Program-made: the position numbers and the translations under genes | Part shown: positions 1-10,521 of the stretch, piece by piece | How positions within the stretch are numbered: the stretch's first letter is position 1 | How the letters are laid out: every line of letters begins with the position of its first letter | The notes under the pieces: model-generated | What the model was told of the DNA's origin: nothing | The model's input: only the letters and a program-made list of their open reading frames with translations | Database searches by the model: none | Origin: Microbispora amethystogenes | GTDB lineage: Bacteria > Actinomycetota > Actinomycetes > Streptosporangiales > Streptosporangiaceae | Reading direction: 5' to 3' | Length of the DNA: 64,000 nucleotides | Assembly (NCBI RefSeq): GCF_016863015.1 | Contig: NZ_BOOB01000018.1 | Coordinates: forward strand, 1 to 64,000

Positions 1-113
1 CGGTCGACCCCTGCAACCTGCAGCTGCTCTACCAGGGCCGCAGCCCCAGCTCCAACGGCGTCGACTACGGTCTCCTGCCCTACCGCCCGGGCCTGCTCAC
101 CCTGCAGCGCTAA
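1..113 (+). CDS. C-terminus of a probable GH62-type alpha-L-arabinofuranosidase (5' end outside window)
   Basis: Reading from base 3, the last 36 codons end at a TAA. The peptide includes [14 protein letters not shown] and ends [13 protein letters not shown]. This resembles the C-terminal edge of secreted GH62 arabinofuranosidases, which remove arabinose side chains from arabinoxylan outside the cell; that link is from memory of the family. No catalytic residue lies in the visible part, so another beta-propeller glycoside hydrolase is possible. A clear terminator follows 56 nt downstream, so the gene is the last of its transcript. Confidence 0.45.
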   Translation, partial: VDPCNLQLLYQGRSPSSNGVDYGLLPYRPGLLTLQR

Positions 114-169
114 GGCATGACACAGGTCCGCCCCCCACGCCCTGACGGGTGAGGGTGGACCTGAAACGG

Positions 170-206
170 GCGGGCTCGGCTTCACGCCGAGCCCGCCTCG
201 GTTTTT
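170..206 (+). terminator. Rho-independent terminator after the glycosidase
   Basis: A perfect 11-bp stem, GCGGGCTCGGC at 170-180 and its complement at 186-196 with loop TTCAC, is followed by five T's at 202-206. This is the most classical terminator in the window. Confidence 0.85.
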
Positions 207-268
207 CGCCGGTCGGATCGAGCGAACCTGGACTGCCGGCGCGCCTGCCTTGATCAGCGGCAGGTGAG

Positions 269-607
269 TCAGTCGTCGAACTCGAAACCGTTCGCCTTGG
301 CGGCGGCCACGAGCCGCCGCATGCGGTCGGCGTCTGTCGCTGTGGCGGCCATCCGCGTGCCGAGTTCCTCCAGCGCGCCGCGGTCCTTTCCGTACGCGCA
401 GAACATGTCACCTTCGGGGTCGTACGAGAAGCGGCCTTTCAGGGCGGGAGCCTCGGTGCCGACGAGCACCTGCGCGACGCCCTCCCAGAAGTACCCGTTC
501 GGCTCATGGCCGAGCTCTTCGATCACGCCGTCGACCCGTGTGGTTCCCGCGTCCAGCAACAGCGAGTACTTTCCCGGGGTCGACTCGATCAGCCTCAGTG
601 GATGCAC
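269..607 (-). CDS. Orphan Imm51-family immunity protein
   Basis: About 112 residues from a GTG start. The core (PGKYSLLLDAG, a GYFWEGVAQ motif, then a FSYDPEGDMF segment and an acidic tail FEFDD) fits the Imm51 family, small cytoplasmic proteins that neutralise polymorphic or contact-dependent toxins. No toxin gene is nearby, so it may be an orphan immunity gene protecting against toxins of neighbours, or a domesticated relative. The start is uncertain: the GTG has no clear Shine-Dalgarno, but no other start codon lies between it and the preceding gene. It follows the VOC gene by 59 nt in the same direction. Confidence 0.6.
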   Translation of the reverse strand: MHPLRLIESTPGKYSLLLDAGTTRVDGVIEELGHEPNGYFWEGVAQVLVGTEAPALKGRFSYDPEGDMFCAYGKDRGALEELGTRMAATATDADRMRRLVAAAKANGFEFDD

Positions 608-666
608 CGGCGCATGCTGCCACTGTCGATCCCCAGCCGCAAGGGGCTCCGGGGCCGCCGCCGGGA

Positions 667-1080
667 CTACTCGGCGTAGGGCTGGTCCTGTCCCTGGGCG
701 CTGTAACCGAGGCTCCAGATGTAGCCGTCCGGGTCGGCGAAGGTGCCGCCGTACCCGCCCCATGGCAGCGCGCCGGCGGGCTTGAGGATCGTGGCGCCGG
801 CCTTCTCGGCCTCTGCCATGATCTCGTCGACCCGCGCCTCGCTGCGCACGACGTAGGTGAGGACAAGCCCGCCGAAGCCGCTGCCGTCCCGGCTCGTTCC
901 GACCATGTCGGCCAGGCCGTCACGGCCGTAGAAGCCGACAGGCGAAGCGCCGTCCGACTCGAAGAACACCGAGACGCCGTAGTCGTTCTTGATCTTCCAG
1001 CCGAGCCCCTCGGTGTAGAACCGCTTGGCCCGGTCCATGTCACGGACAGCGAGAAGGATCGAGCTGACGTGCGCTTTCAT
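667..1080 (-). CDS. VOC-family (glyoxalase/bleomycin-resistance fold) protein
   Basis: A 137-residue single VOC domain made of two beta-alpha-beta-beta-beta modules. It starts MKAHVSSILLAVRDMDRAKRF and has the late GGTFADPDGYIWSL signature with the metal-side region. The start at 1080 is chosen because AAAGGAG lies 8 nt upstream; an upstream in-frame ATG has no such site. VOC proteins include metal-dependent lyases, dioxygenases and drug-binding proteins, and this one cannot be assigned a substrate. It is probably co-transcribed with the Imm51 gene that follows. Confidence 0.75.
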   Translation of the reverse strand: MKAHVSSILLAVRDMDRAKRFYTEGLGWKIKNDYGVSVFFESDGASPVGFYGRDGLADMVGTSRDGSGFGGLVLTYVVRSEARVDEIMAEAEKAGATILKPAGALPWGGYGGTFADPDGYIWSLGYSAQGQDQPYAE

Positions 1081-1171
1081 GCCTTGGCTCCTTTGTGCTT
1101 CAGGGGTCGTGCTCATGAAGCTCACGCTACGAGCGGCTCCGGGCCCGGCGCTTCTCGATTCGTGACCGATG

Positions 1172-2257
1172 TCAGGGGAGCCGGCTTGACCATCTGATTG
1201 CGGCCGCCACCGGCAGGTGGTCGCTGCCGGTGGCCGGCAGCACCCACGAGCTCTTCGGCTCCACGCCGCGGATCAGGATGTGGTCGATCCGCACCAGCGG
1301 GAACCTCGCCGGCCAGCTGAAGCCGAAGCCGTCCCCGGCCGCGTCCTGGGCCGAGCGCAGCCGCGAGGTGATGCCGGCGAACACGCGGTCGTCCATGCTG
1401 CCGTTCAGGTCGCCGAGCAGCACCACCCGCTCGTTCCGCTCGGCGGCGACGGCCCTGCCGAGCGCCCGCGCGCCTCTGTCCCGCTGATCCGTCGAGAAGC
1501 CCGCCCTGGGATTCACCCGTACGGACCCCAGGTGGGCCACGTACACCGCCAGCGGACCCCGGCCCGTGGCCACCGTGGTACGCAGCGCGCGGTCGTAGGT
1601 CATCTTGACGTCGGCCGCTATGGTGTCCGCCAGCGGCCCCGCGTCCATTTCGATGTCGACCGGCTTCGTGTCCGACAGCGGCAGCTTGCTCCACAGCCCG
1701 ACCGTGCTCTTCACCGTGTGGTACGGGTACGCCTTCGCCAGTTCCTTCTCGTACGTGCCCCGGGCCTGCGGGGTCAGCTCCACCAGGGCCAGCACGTCCG
1801 CCCCGAAGGCGGCCAGATCGCGGGCGGTGCGGGCAGGGTCGGGATTGCCGGCGCCGACGTTGTGGCAGGCCACGGTGAGGTAGCCGCCCGGGTGGGACCT
1901 CTCGCCGAGCAGCCCGCCGAAGAGGTTCAGCCACACCATGACCGGCAGCAGCAGCGCGGCCATGGCGGAGGCGGAGCGGCGCAGCAGCGCCCCGGCCAGC
2001 AGCACCGGGATGAACAGGCCGAACCACGGCAGGAAGGTCTCCACCAGGCTGCCGAGGTTCCCGATCCGGTTCGGGATCTGCGCGTGCAGCAGCATGAACA
2101 GGCCCAGCAGCAGCGCCAGCGTCGCGAGCACCGGGCCGCGCTTCCAGGGGCCCGGCCGGGAGGCGGCGCGAATCGCCCGGCGGACGCGCCCGCGCCGGGT
2201 CCCGGAGCCGATATCCCGGCGGCCCTGTCCGGTCTCCGCCGTGTCCACCAATGTCAT
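1172..2257 (-). CDS. Membrane-anchored endonuclease/exonuclease/phosphatase family protein, VanJ-like
   Basis: 361 residues. Residues about 40-115 form three hydrophobic helices (LATLALLLGLFML, FGLFIPVLLAGALL, MAALLLPVMVWLNLFGG). They are followed by an EEP phosphohydrolase domain with HNVG, catalytic Glu in ALVELTP, LLGDLNGS and the terminal GSDHLPV motif. This three-helix plus EEP architecture is that of VanJ/StaP, membrane proteins of glycopeptide-tolerant actinomycetes that confer teicoplanin resistance with the catalytic domain outside the cell; orthology is inferred, not shown. The ATG is preceded by GAGGA at a good distance. No vanHAX genes are in the window, so a general lipid-phosphate role is equally possible. 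Confidence 0.7.
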   Translation of the reverse strand: MTLVDTAETGQGRRDIGSGTRRGRVRRAIRAASRPGPWKRGPVLATLALLLGLFMLLHAQIPNRIGNLGSLVETFLPWFGLFIPVLLAGALLRRSASAMAALLLPVMVWLNLFGGLLGERSHPGGYLTVACHNVGAGNPDPARTARDLAAFGADVLALVELTPQARGTYEKELAKAYPYHTVKSTVGLWSKLPLSDTKPVDIEMDAGPLADTIAADVKMTYDRALRTTVATGRGPLAVYVAHLGSVRVNPRAGFSTDQRDRGARALGRAVAAERNERVVLLGDLNGSMDDRVFAGITSRLRSAQDAAGDGFGFSWPARFPLVRIDHILIRGVEPKSSWVLPATGSDHLPVAAAIRWSSRLP

Positions 2258-2483
2258 CGTCTGTCCTCGCTCTGCAGGTCACTGGCCGCATCCCCGGGTC
2301 CTGGGTGGGGCCGGCATGCATGCGCGGACAAGGCTTCGGCCGGTTCATCTCGCCCTGCTTGTCGAGGGCGACACCGATTCCAGTTCTTCGGGTCCCATCC
2401 ACTGTCGGCCGGCGGTATCCCCAGCTCATCCGCGCCGTGTCATGGTTGTGTCACGGTCCCCGCCGACGGTGGCCGCCAGGCCG

Positions 2484-2663
2484 TCACCGCTTGTCCAGGA
2501 AAGCCCTGATGCACTCGGCCGCGGCCCAGAACGCGCGCCGGGCCTGCCACAGCGGTCCGAGCCCGCTGTGGTGGGCCACGGCGTTCTGGATGATGAGCGC
2601 GTCCAGGCGTTCGGAGCGCGCCATGGCCGAGGCCGTCGACCCCTGGGTGCGGTAGAGCACCAT
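2484..2663 (-). pseudogene. Short remnant resembling the C-terminus of an enoyl-CoA hydratase
   Basis: A 59-residue frame begins MVLYRTQGSTASAMARSERL and ends CIRAFLDKR, which looks like the last helices of an enoyl-CoA hydratase/isomerase (typical ending EGxxAFLEKR). No matching N-terminal part exists upstream, because that DNA encodes the oxidoreductase at 2669-4030. It is read here as a 3' gene fragment left by a deletion or insertion. A genuine small protein is the alternative. Confidence is low because the similarity is judged by eye. Confidence 0.35.
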
Positions 2664-2668
2664 GTGAT

Positions 2669-4117
<1,449 letters not shown>

Positions 4118-4885
4118 TCACCAGTTCTGATCGGCGGCGCGAACCAACATCTCGTTGACGGCCACTCGCCGGTCTCGCGTGACGATGTAGCCGATGGCGT
4201 CCGCGACGTCCTCCGGCCGCAGCGCTTCGATACCGTTGAGCCGCTGGCGGGCCGCGTCCCGGGTGGTGTCGCTGAGGTGGTCCCATAGCTCGGTGTCCAC
4301 AGCACCGGGCTGCACCACGCTGACCCGGACGCCTTCGCCGCGCAGCTCCTGGCGAAGCGATTCGGTGAAGGCGTTCAGGCCGGATTTGGTCAGGCTGTAG
4401 ACGCTGCTTTCGGGCCGGGCGACGCGCCCGGCCGCCGAGCTGACGTTCACCAGATCCGCGACCTGCCGTGGGGAGGTCGACGCCGCGTAGATCAGGTGCG
4501 GTACGGCGGTGTGCGTGACGTGCAACAACGCCGCCACGTTGAGCGAGATCATCCGATCCCACTCCTCGATGGTGGTGTGCAGAGCCGTGTCGAGGAGCAT
4601 GATGCCGGCGTTGTTGACCAGGATGTCCAGTCGGCCGTACCAGTCGAGCGTGTTCTGCACCGCCGCATCGGCGCATTCGGGATCGGTGATGTCGGCCGTG
4701 ACGGCGACTGCCCGACCGCCCAGCTTCGCGATGTCGGCCGCGACCTGGTCGAGGCGGTCGCGGCGGCGGGCGACCAAGGCGACCGCCGCACCCTCGCGGG
4801 CGAGGCGGCGCGCGGTCGCGGCGCCGATGCCACTGCTGGCGCCGGTGACGAGCGCGACGGCTCCGTTCAGCGGATGATCGGGCAT
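4118..4885 (-). CDS. Short-chain dehydrogenase/reductase (classical SDR)
   Basis: 255 residues with all classical SDR marks: TGASSGIG nucleotide-binding loop, DITD adenine site, NNAG, and catalytic Ser...Tyr-x-x-x-Lys (VNVSSAAG, then VYSLTKSG). The Arg pair after the first helix (ARRRDR) suggests NADP preference. AGGAG stands 8 nt before the ATG, which fixes the start. The substrate is unknown. The upstream neighbour is a VOC protein and the downstream one a flavin disulfide reductase, all on the same strand, so the three may belong to one detoxification or redox unit. Confidence 0.85.
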   Translation of the reverse strand: MPDHPLNGAVALVTGASSGIGAATARRLAREGAAVALVARRRDRLDQVAADIAKLGGRAVAVTADITDPECADAAVQNTLDWYGRLDILVNNAGIMLLDTALHTTIEEWDRMISLNVAALLHVTHTAVPHLIYAASTSPRQVADLVNVSSAAGRVARPESSVYSLTKSGLNAFTESLRQELRGEGVRVSVVQPGAVDTELWDHLSDTTRDAARQRLNGIEALRPEDVADAIGYIVTRDRRVAVNEMLVRAADQNW

Positions 4886-4985
4886 GGCCCGGCTCCTGTA
4901 CCAACGGAGACATCGGTACGCCGTAAGCGGCGGCGCCGGGGTCGGTCCGCGTGCTGTCGACGGCCGACGCGGTAGTCGGCCTCGG

Positions 4986-5603
4986 TCACGACGGCAGCTC
5001 GATTCCGGCCTGCTCGCGCACCATGTAGTCGGCATACCAGTCCGGCCACTCCGGGTCTTCGGCACCGGTGCGCGCCTCGTGCTCGCCGTGCGCGGCCGCG
5101 GCGCGGCGCAGCGCCGCCGCGAGGTCCGAGGCCGAGGTGAACGTGGTGACGAACGGGTCCAGCCGTCCCGGGAGCCGGGTGGTGACCTCCTGCAGCACCC
5201 AGCCGTTGCCGTCGGGGTCGCTGAACGACAGGAACGAGCCGTAGCTTCCGCGCTGCGGATCAGCGCCGGGCACCCGGGCGTCGGTCCCGGCGTGGTGGAA
5301 GACGCCGCCGGCGTCGTGGAACACCTCGCTCGGGTCGGCACCGAGCCGCTTGAGCTCGTCGTACGCGGCGGTGATGTCGTCGACGACCAGGTGCAGGCCC
5401 TGAGCGGAACCAGGGGCCTGGGAGGTGACCGACGTGCCGAAGATGACCGACGCCGGTGAGCCCGGCGGGGTCACCTGCACCACCCTGAAGTCCTCGCCGG
5501 TGGCGATGTCGGCATCCAGCCGCCAGCCCAGCCCCTTGTAGAACTCCTTGGCCCGGTCGACGTCCGCGACCGGTACCACGACCACTTCGAGTTTCATGTC
5601 CAT
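4986..5603 (-). CDS. VOC-family protein with C-terminal extension
   Basis: 205 residues. The first 120 form a VOC domain (MKLEVVVVPVADVDRAKEF, FSDPDGNGWVLQE). A helical C-terminal extension with a WPDWYADYMVREQAG segment follows, seen in a subgroup of actinobacterial VOC proteins. Two in-frame ATGs lie six bases apart; the first (5603) is chosen because AGGAGG sits 9-10 nt upstream. Catalytic role is unknown. It is divergent from the secreted protease at 5873, with a 269-nt shared upstream region. Confidence 0.75.
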   Translation of the reverse strand: MDMKLEVVVVPVADVDRAKEFYKGLGWRLDADIATGEDFRVVQVTPPGSPASVIFGTSVTSQAPGSAQGLHLVVDDITAAYDELKRLGADPSEVFHDAGGVFHHAGTDARVPGADPQRGSYGSFLSFSDPDGNGWVLQEVTTRLPGRLDPFVTTFTSASDLAAALRRAAAAHGEHEARTGAEDPEWPDWYADYMVREQAGIELPS

Positions 5604-5872
5604 GACCTGCGCCCTCCTGCGCTCGCACCCAAGGTCGACACGACGAGAGTCGCGCAGCGGGCTACTGGCGGACACCAGGGAGTTCCACTGGTGGGCCGGG
5701 GCCAGGGGGTCACCCGTGCCTGGGGCGCCGGGGCTCGTGCAGGTCAGGGGCCACCGGCACGGGCTCGCGACATCGACCCTGGCGGTGGGAAGGCCAGGGT
5801 GTTCCACGGGCGCGCGAGACGCCGCGATTCCCCGATCTTTTGTGGAGGGAATTTCCGCCACCGAAAGGACAC

Positions 5873-7192
5873 ATGGTGAACAGAACCGTCTCGCGACCGG
5901 CGATATGCATCTCGTTGGCCCTCTTGTGTTTGGGCACCCTACCGCCGGCGAACGCCGCGTCAACCGGCCCGTCGCGCGAAACCATCGCCTCCACGACCGC
6001 ACCGGTGCCGGGAGGATACGAATCGTGGGACGCCCTGTGGAAGGCCCAGAAAGATCTGGTGGGCCAAGCCGATGAAATCCGAAAGGTCGCGCGGCGCGGC
6101 GCCCGCTTCGTGCCCGGCTATGCCGACATCACCCTCGACAACGAGCACCGCAGGGTCGACCTGTACTGGAAGGGCGAGCCGCCTGCCGACGTTCGCGCGG
6201 CCGTGGCGTCGGCGAAGGTCCGCGTGCAGCTGCACACCGCTGCGTACGACTTCAACGAACTCCAGACCGCGGCGCGAGTGGTGATGGGAGGAAGATTCAC
6301 CGCGACATCGCTCTCGAACGGCCGGGCGCTCGACACGCGGGACATCGTCGAGGTCGGCCCCTCCGCGGGCGGCTCCGGCCTCACCATCACCCACTTCGAT
6401 CCGTCCACGACGAGGGACGCGTCGAGTGCGACGATAGAGGTGAGCGCGGGCGGCGTCAGCGTACGGGCGAACGTCGTCGGCACCGCTGAGCGGCCCAGTA
6501 CGACCAACTACTTCCGGCAGGCCGTGCCGGTCCGCGGCGGCCGGGTCTTCATCGCCAACAGCTCGCTGTGCTCGACCGCGTTCGTCGTACAGGACCCGGC
6601 CGGAGCCCTGCGAACCCTGACCGCCGCTCACTGCGTTCGCAAGGGGCAGTACGTCGACACCTACAACGGCCAGGCGTTCGGCGTCGCGAACAACTCGAAC
6701 TCGATCCAGGACGTCGCCATCTTCGACAACTCAAGGTATTACACCGGTGTCACTTACACCCGACAGGTCGAGCAGGGCGCCGGCATGGACACGGACGACC
6801 GAGTGACCGCTGCGCTGACCACAGGTGCCTACCAACCGTACGTCGGGCAGTGGATCTGCATCAGCCCAGGGCTTTCGGGTGGTTCGTGCGGAATCCAGAT
6901 CACCGCGAGCGGAGTCTGGTACGAGGACCCGAGTGCCGGTCGGACGATCGGGCCGGTCTTCAAGGGCTGGAGCAACACCGAGAACGTCGTGGGCAGCGGA
7001 GACAGCGGAGGTCCTGTCTTCGACAGCATCTCGCCAGAGCTCCACATCACGGCACTGGGCGTGATCTCGGGTCGATACGGGGCCACATCGACGCAGTGCA
7101 AGTCCTACGCGAACGGCAGATCGTGCAGTCACGGCGTTTTATTCGTCGGTATCGAGGACGCGTACCGCGCGCTCGGCATCCGCGTCTGGTGA
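5873..7192 (+). CDS. Secreted S1-family (trypsin-like) serine protease
   Basis: 439 residues. A Sec signal peptide (AICISLALLCLGTLPPANA, cleavage about residue 28) is followed by a roughly 200-residue N-terminal region resembling the pro-domains of streptogrisin-type enzymes. The chymotrypsin-fold domain has the triad LTAAHC, an Asp in QDVAIFD and GSGDSGGPVF. Several Cys pairs fit disulfides. AAGGAC lies 6 nt before the ATG, and the hydrophobic signal starts there. An extracellular peptidase probably released by self-processing is the likely role; specificity cannot be read from sequence alone. The DNA is less GC-biased than its neighbours. It stands alone as a transcript. Confidence 0.85.
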   Translation: MVNRTVSRPAICISLALLCLGTLPPANAASTGPSRETIASTTAPVPGGYESWDALWKAQKDLVGQADEIRKVARRGARFVPGYADITLDNEHRRVDLYWKGEPPADVRAAVASAKVRVQLHTAAYDFNELQTAARVVMGGRFTATSLSNGRALDTRDIVEVGPSAGGSGLTITHFDPSTTRDASSATIEVSAGGVSVRANVVGTAERPSTTNYFRQAVPVRGGRVFIANSSLCSTAFVVQDPAGALRTLTAAHCVRKGQYVDTYNGQAFGVANNSNSIQDVAIFDNSRYYTGVTYTRQVEQGAGMDTDDRVTAALTTGAYQPYVGQWICISPGLSGGSCGIQITASGVWYEDPSAGRTIGPVFKGWSNTENVVGSGDSGGPVFDSISPELHITALGVISGRYGATSTQCKSYANGRSCSHGVLFVGIEDAYRALGIRVW

Positions 7193-7370
7193 CATTCCAC
7201 TGATGCGTGCCGACATGCGCGCCGGCCGCAGCGGCCGGGCCGGCCGGGATGTGGCAACGGGCATAGTGCGCCTCCTCCGGAGGTTGCTTTCGGACATCGA
7301 TGTACTCTTCGACAACCGGCAAAAGCAACGTGACCTGGTCATTTCCGGGTGACGGAGGAGGCGGGAGCCC

Positions 7371-7793
7371 ATGTCACACCAGACCGAGGCGGACAGGGTG
7401 CTGCGTTCGTTGGGCGGGGCGTGCCTCGAGCACGACCCGGATGTTCTGCGATCCGTGCTGGACCGGGTCGGTGACAAGTGGAGCCTGATCCTCATCGGGC
7501 TGCTCGGCAAGGGGCCGATGCGCTTCACCGAGTTGCTGCGGACGGCGCCCGGCATCTCCCGCCGCATGCTGACGCTGACCCTGCGCGGCCTGGAGCGTGA
7601 CGGGCTCGTCAAACGCCTGATCTATCCGGAGATCCCGCCCCGGGTCGAGTACGAGGTCACCCCGTTCGGACGCAGCCTGTCCGAGCCCGTCCTGGCGCTC
7701 ACCCGGTGGGCGGCCGACAACCAGGAGACGATCCGCACCAACCGCCGCGCCTTCGACGAGGCGGCCGGCCTCGATATCGACGATCTCGACTGA
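7371..7793 (+). CDS. HxlR-family winged-helix transcriptional regulator
   Basis: 140 residues with the HxlR core: the GGACLEHD region with a single Cys, then VGDKWSLILIGLL, RFTELLRTAPGISRRMLTLTLRGLERDGLV (recognition helix), and the wing with VEYEVTPFGRSL. HxlR proteins are small dimers that sense aldehydes, quinones or disulfide stress, often through one N-terminal Cys. GGAGG precedes the ATG. It is upstream of three flavin-related genes in the same direction. The natural guess is that it controls them through the palindromic site at 7808-7836. Confidence 0.85.
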   Translation: MSHQTEADRVLRSLGGACLEHDPDVLRSVLDRVGDKWSLILIGLLGKGPMRFTELLRTAPGISRRMLTLTLRGLERDGLVKRLIYPEIPPRVEYEVTPFGRSLSEPVLALTRWAADNQETIRTNRRAFDEAAGLDIDDLD

Positions 7794-7807
7794 GACCTCG
7801 TCGGTCC

Positions 7808-7836
7808 ACTTCATGTGACCTCGGTTCAATTGAAGT
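7808..7836. promoter_or_regulatory. Candidate HxlR operator upstream of the flavin reductase operon
   Basis: ACTTCA at 7808-7813 is mirrored by TGAAGT at 7831-7836, and within this lies a perfect 10-bp palindrome TTCAATTGAA (7825-7834). A second half-like copy, TTCATGTGAC, starts 15 bp earlier at 7810. The AT-rich symmetry in a GC-rich setting, just downstream of a regulator gene and 190 nt before its presumed targets, suggests an operator. No binding data support it. Confidence 0.4.
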
Positions 7837-8023
7837 TACCGATCACCGGCGTGTACCCAGGTATGCGGAAGTCGCTCAGACGGCCTGTTCCAGGCCGTCG
7901 GCACACGTACGGGAGTTGATCGGTATGTCTGGCATGCCGGGACAGCCGCATGTTGCCCGCGAAGGGCACTGCCGAGGCGGCCGATCTCTCCCGTCACCCC
8001 TGTGGAGTTGAAGGGACCCTGAA

Positions 8024-8587
8024 ATGATCCGTATCGGCATCATCCTCGGCAGCACCCGCCCCGGTCGCAACGGCGAGCAGGTGGCGCAGTGGGTGCTGGA
8101 GCACGCATCCCGGCGTACGGACGCCGTATTCGAGCTGGTGGACCTGCTGGACTACCCGCTCCCGCATCTGGACGAGCCCATGCCGCCGGCCTATGGGCAG
8201 TACAAGAACGAGCACACCAAGACGTGGGCCGCCAAGATCGCCTCTTTCGACGGCTTCGTCATGGTGACGCCCGAATACAACCACTCCACCTCGGGTGTGC
8301 TGAAGAACGCCATCGACTATCTGTACGCCGAGTGGAACCACAAGGCCTTCGGCATCGTGTCCTACGGGAGCGTCGGCGGCGCCCGGGCGGCGGAGCACCT
8401 GCGGCTGATCGCCGGCGAGCTCAAGCTCGCCGACGTGCGCACCAACGTCGCCCTGTCCCTGTTCACCGACTTCCACGACTTCAGCAAGCTCGCAGCCGGT
8501 GAGCGCCAGGCGGCGGCCCTCACGACCATGCTCGACGAGGTCGTCGCCTGGAGCCGTGCCCTGGCCCCGCTGCGCCAGGCGGCCTGA
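8024..8587 (+). CDS. NADPH-dependent FMN reductase (flavodoxin-like)
   Basis: 187 residues of flavodoxin fold: phosphate loop GSTRPGRNG, then [19 protein letters not shown], the flavin-binding and dimer motif typical of NADPH:FMN reductases, azoreductases and quinone reductases. The cytoplasmic enzyme would supply reduced FMN or reduce quinones directly. The neighbouring luciferase-like monooxygenase needs reduced flavin, so the two probably form a two-component monooxygenase. The upstream HxlR gene and palindrome suggest substrate or redox induction. Confidence 0.8.
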   Translation: MIRIGIILGSTRPGRNGEQVAQWVLEHASRRTDAVFELVDLLDYPLPHLDEPMPPAYGQYKNEHTKTWAAKIASFDGFVMVTPEYNHSTSGVLKNAIDYLYAEWNHKAFGIVSYGSVGGARAAEHLRLIAGELKLADVRTNVALSLFTDFHDFSKLAAGERQAAALTTMLDEVVAWSRALAPLRQAA

Positions 8588-8674
8588 CCCCGAGCCGGCC
8601 GGGGCCGCCCCGCACGCCCCGGCCGGCGAGGCGGCCCCCGCGCCCCACACCTCACCTTGCGAGCAGGAGGAACC

Positions 8675-9739
8675 ATGACCGTCGGCAGGATCGAACACCC
8701 ACGCTTCGAGCTGGGGCTCAACTCGTTCGGGGAGGTGGCGACGGACGGCGGGCGCGTGCTCGAGGACGCCGAGACCGTGCGCCTGCTCGTGGAGGAGGCC
8801 CGGCTGGCCGAGGCGGTGGGGCTGGACGTCTTCAGCGTGGGAGAGCACTACCGGGAGGGGCACAACGACTCCGCGACCCCGGTGCTGCTCGCCGCGATCG
8901 CCACCGCCACCCGGCGCATCGGGCTCGGCACGTCCGTGACCGTGTTGAGCACGAACGACCCGGTCCGGCTGTACCAGGAGTTCTCCACCCTCGACGCGGT
9001 GTCCGGCGGCCGGGCCCGGATCGTGCTGGGCCGCGCCTCCGCGACGGAGTCGTTCCCGCTGTTCGGTTACGACCTGGCCGACTACGAGCGGCTGTTCGAG
9101 GAGAAACTCGACCTCTTCCTGCGGCTCGAACGCGAGGAACAGGTGACCTGGTCCGGGACGGTGCGTCCGCCGCTCACGGGGCAGCGGCTGCACCCCCGCA
9201 TGCGGCCGGGCGGCATCCCCACCTGGATCGGCGTGGGCGGCAGCCCGGACTCCGTGGTGCGCGCCGCCCGTCACGGTCTGCCCCTCATGATGGCCGTCAT
9301 CGGCGGACGGCCCCAGCGTTTCGCCAGGAACGTCCAGTTGTACCTCACAGCGCTGGAGCGCTTCGGTCATCCCGAGCTGCCGATCGGGCAGCACTCGCTC
9401 GGCCTCGTCGCCGACAGCGACGAAGAGGCCGTCGAGACGTGGTGGCGGTACTGGCGGCCCGTCGTCGAGGATCTCGCGGCCGAGCGCGGCTTCTACGCGC
9501 CCGATCGGGAGCGGTACGAAGCCGAGGTCGAGGACGGCGCGCTCTTCGTGGGATCGCCCGAGACGGTCGCCCGCAAGATCGTCAGGGTGGCCCGCGATCT
9601 CCGCCTGAGCCGTTTCGATCTCAAGTACGACATCACGCACCTTCCTCGCGACGCCCGTGCTCGCACGATCGAGCTGCTGGGTCGCGAGGTCGCCCCGCGC
9701 GTACGCGAGCTGCTCGCGGCCGACACGGTCCACGCGTGA
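8675..9739 (+). CDS. LLM-class flavin-dependent oxidoreductase (luciferase-like monooxygenase)
   Basis: 354 residues with a TIM-barrel luciferase fold. The start [20 protein letters not shown] is followed by [38 protein letters not shown], and the C-terminal [10 protein letters not shown] motif common to this class. It uses FMNH2 or F420H2 to oxygenate or reduce organic substrates. AGGAGG stands directly before the ATG at 8675. It is 87 nt downstream of the FMN reductase and 23 nt upstream of a F420/NADP-binding protein, so FMNH2 and F420H2 are both possible cofactors. Confidence 0.8.
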   Translation: MTVGRIEHPRFELGLNSFGEVATDGGRVLEDAETVRLLVEEARLAEAVGLDVFSVGEHYREGHNDSATPVLLAAIATATRRIGLGTSVTVLSTNDPVRLYQEFSTLDAVSGGRARIVLGRASATESFPLFGYDLADYERLFEEKLDLFLRLEREEQVTWSGTVRPPLTGQRLHPRMRPGGIPTWIGVGGSPDSVVRAARHGLPLMMAVIGGRPQRFARNVQLYLTALERFGHPELPIGQHSLGLVADSDEEAVETWWRYWRPVVEDLAAERGFYAPDRERYEAEVEDGALFVGSPETVARKIVRVARDLRLSRFDLKYDITHLPRDARARTIELLGREVAPRVRELLAADTVHA

Positions 9740-9762
9740 CCCATCGACGACTTGGAGCGACC

Positions 9763-10479
9763 ATGAAACCAGGCGACGTCCTTACCATCGGCATCCTCGG
9801 CGCCGGCAAGGTCGGCACCGTCCTGGCCCGCCTCGCTGTGGCGGCCGGCTACCGCGTCCTGATAGCGGGCTCCGGGGAGGCCGCGCGCATCTCTCTCATC
9901 GTCGAGGTCGTCACGCCCGGAGCGGCCGCGGTGACCGCGGTGGAGGCCGCGTCCGGGGCGGATGTCGTGGTGCTGGCCCTGCCCCTCGGCAAACATCGCA
10001 ACGTTCCCGCCGAAGCGCTGCGGGGCAAGCTGGTGCTCGACGCGATGAACTACTGGCAGGACGTGGACGGGGTCCGGGACGACCTCACCGACCCGCGCAC
10101 ATCCTCCAGCGAGATCGTCCAGGCGTTCCTGCCGCACGCGCGGGTCGTCAAGGCCTTCAACCACATGGGCTACCACGACCTGGAAGAGAGCGCCCGTCCC
10201 GCCGGCGCTCCGGGCCGCCGCGCGATCGCCGTCGCCGGCGACGACCCGGAGGACGTCGAGGTCGTCGCCTCGATCGTGAACAGGCTCGGCTTCGAGCCGG
10301 TGATCGCCGGCCCGCTCGCCGAGGGCGTCCGCATGGAGCCGGGCACGGAGCCGTTCGGCGCGAACGTGGACGCGACCGAGCTGGGCGCCATGCTCGATCG
10401 TTTCCCCGAGTCGCGGCGCGGTCGCGAGGTGCTCCGCGCACGAGGCGGAGTGACGTCATCGTCCTGCCCGGCGCTCTGA
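9763..10479 (+). CDS. NADP-binding protein related to F420H2:NADP oxidoreductase
   Basis: 238 residues. The N-terminal Rossmann motif [21 protein letters not shown], the region [14 protein letters not shown] and the late [13 protein letters not shown] segment match the coenzyme-F420-dependent NADP oxidoreductase (FNO) and related NAD(P)-binding proteins. Such enzymes move hydride between F420 and NADP. It is the third gene of the HxlR-flavin group. A GGAGCG lies before the ATG. Some members are plain NADP reductases without F420, and sequence alone does not decide. Confidence 0.75.
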   Translation: MKPGDVLTIGILGAGKVGTVLARLAVAAGYRVLIAGSGEAARISLIVEVVTPGAAAVTAVEAASGADVVVLALPLGKHRNVPAEALRGKLVLDAMNYWQDVDGVRDDLTDPRTSSSEIVQAFLPHARVVKAFNHMGYHDLEESARPAGAPGRRAIAVAGDDPEDVEVVASIVNRLGFEPVIAGPLAEGVRMEPGTEPFGANVDATELGAMLDRFPESRRGREVLRARGGVTSSSCPAL

Positions 10480-10521
10480 TCCTGCAAGGCAGTGGATGCC
10501 CGTCCGGTGGCCCGGTGATGC

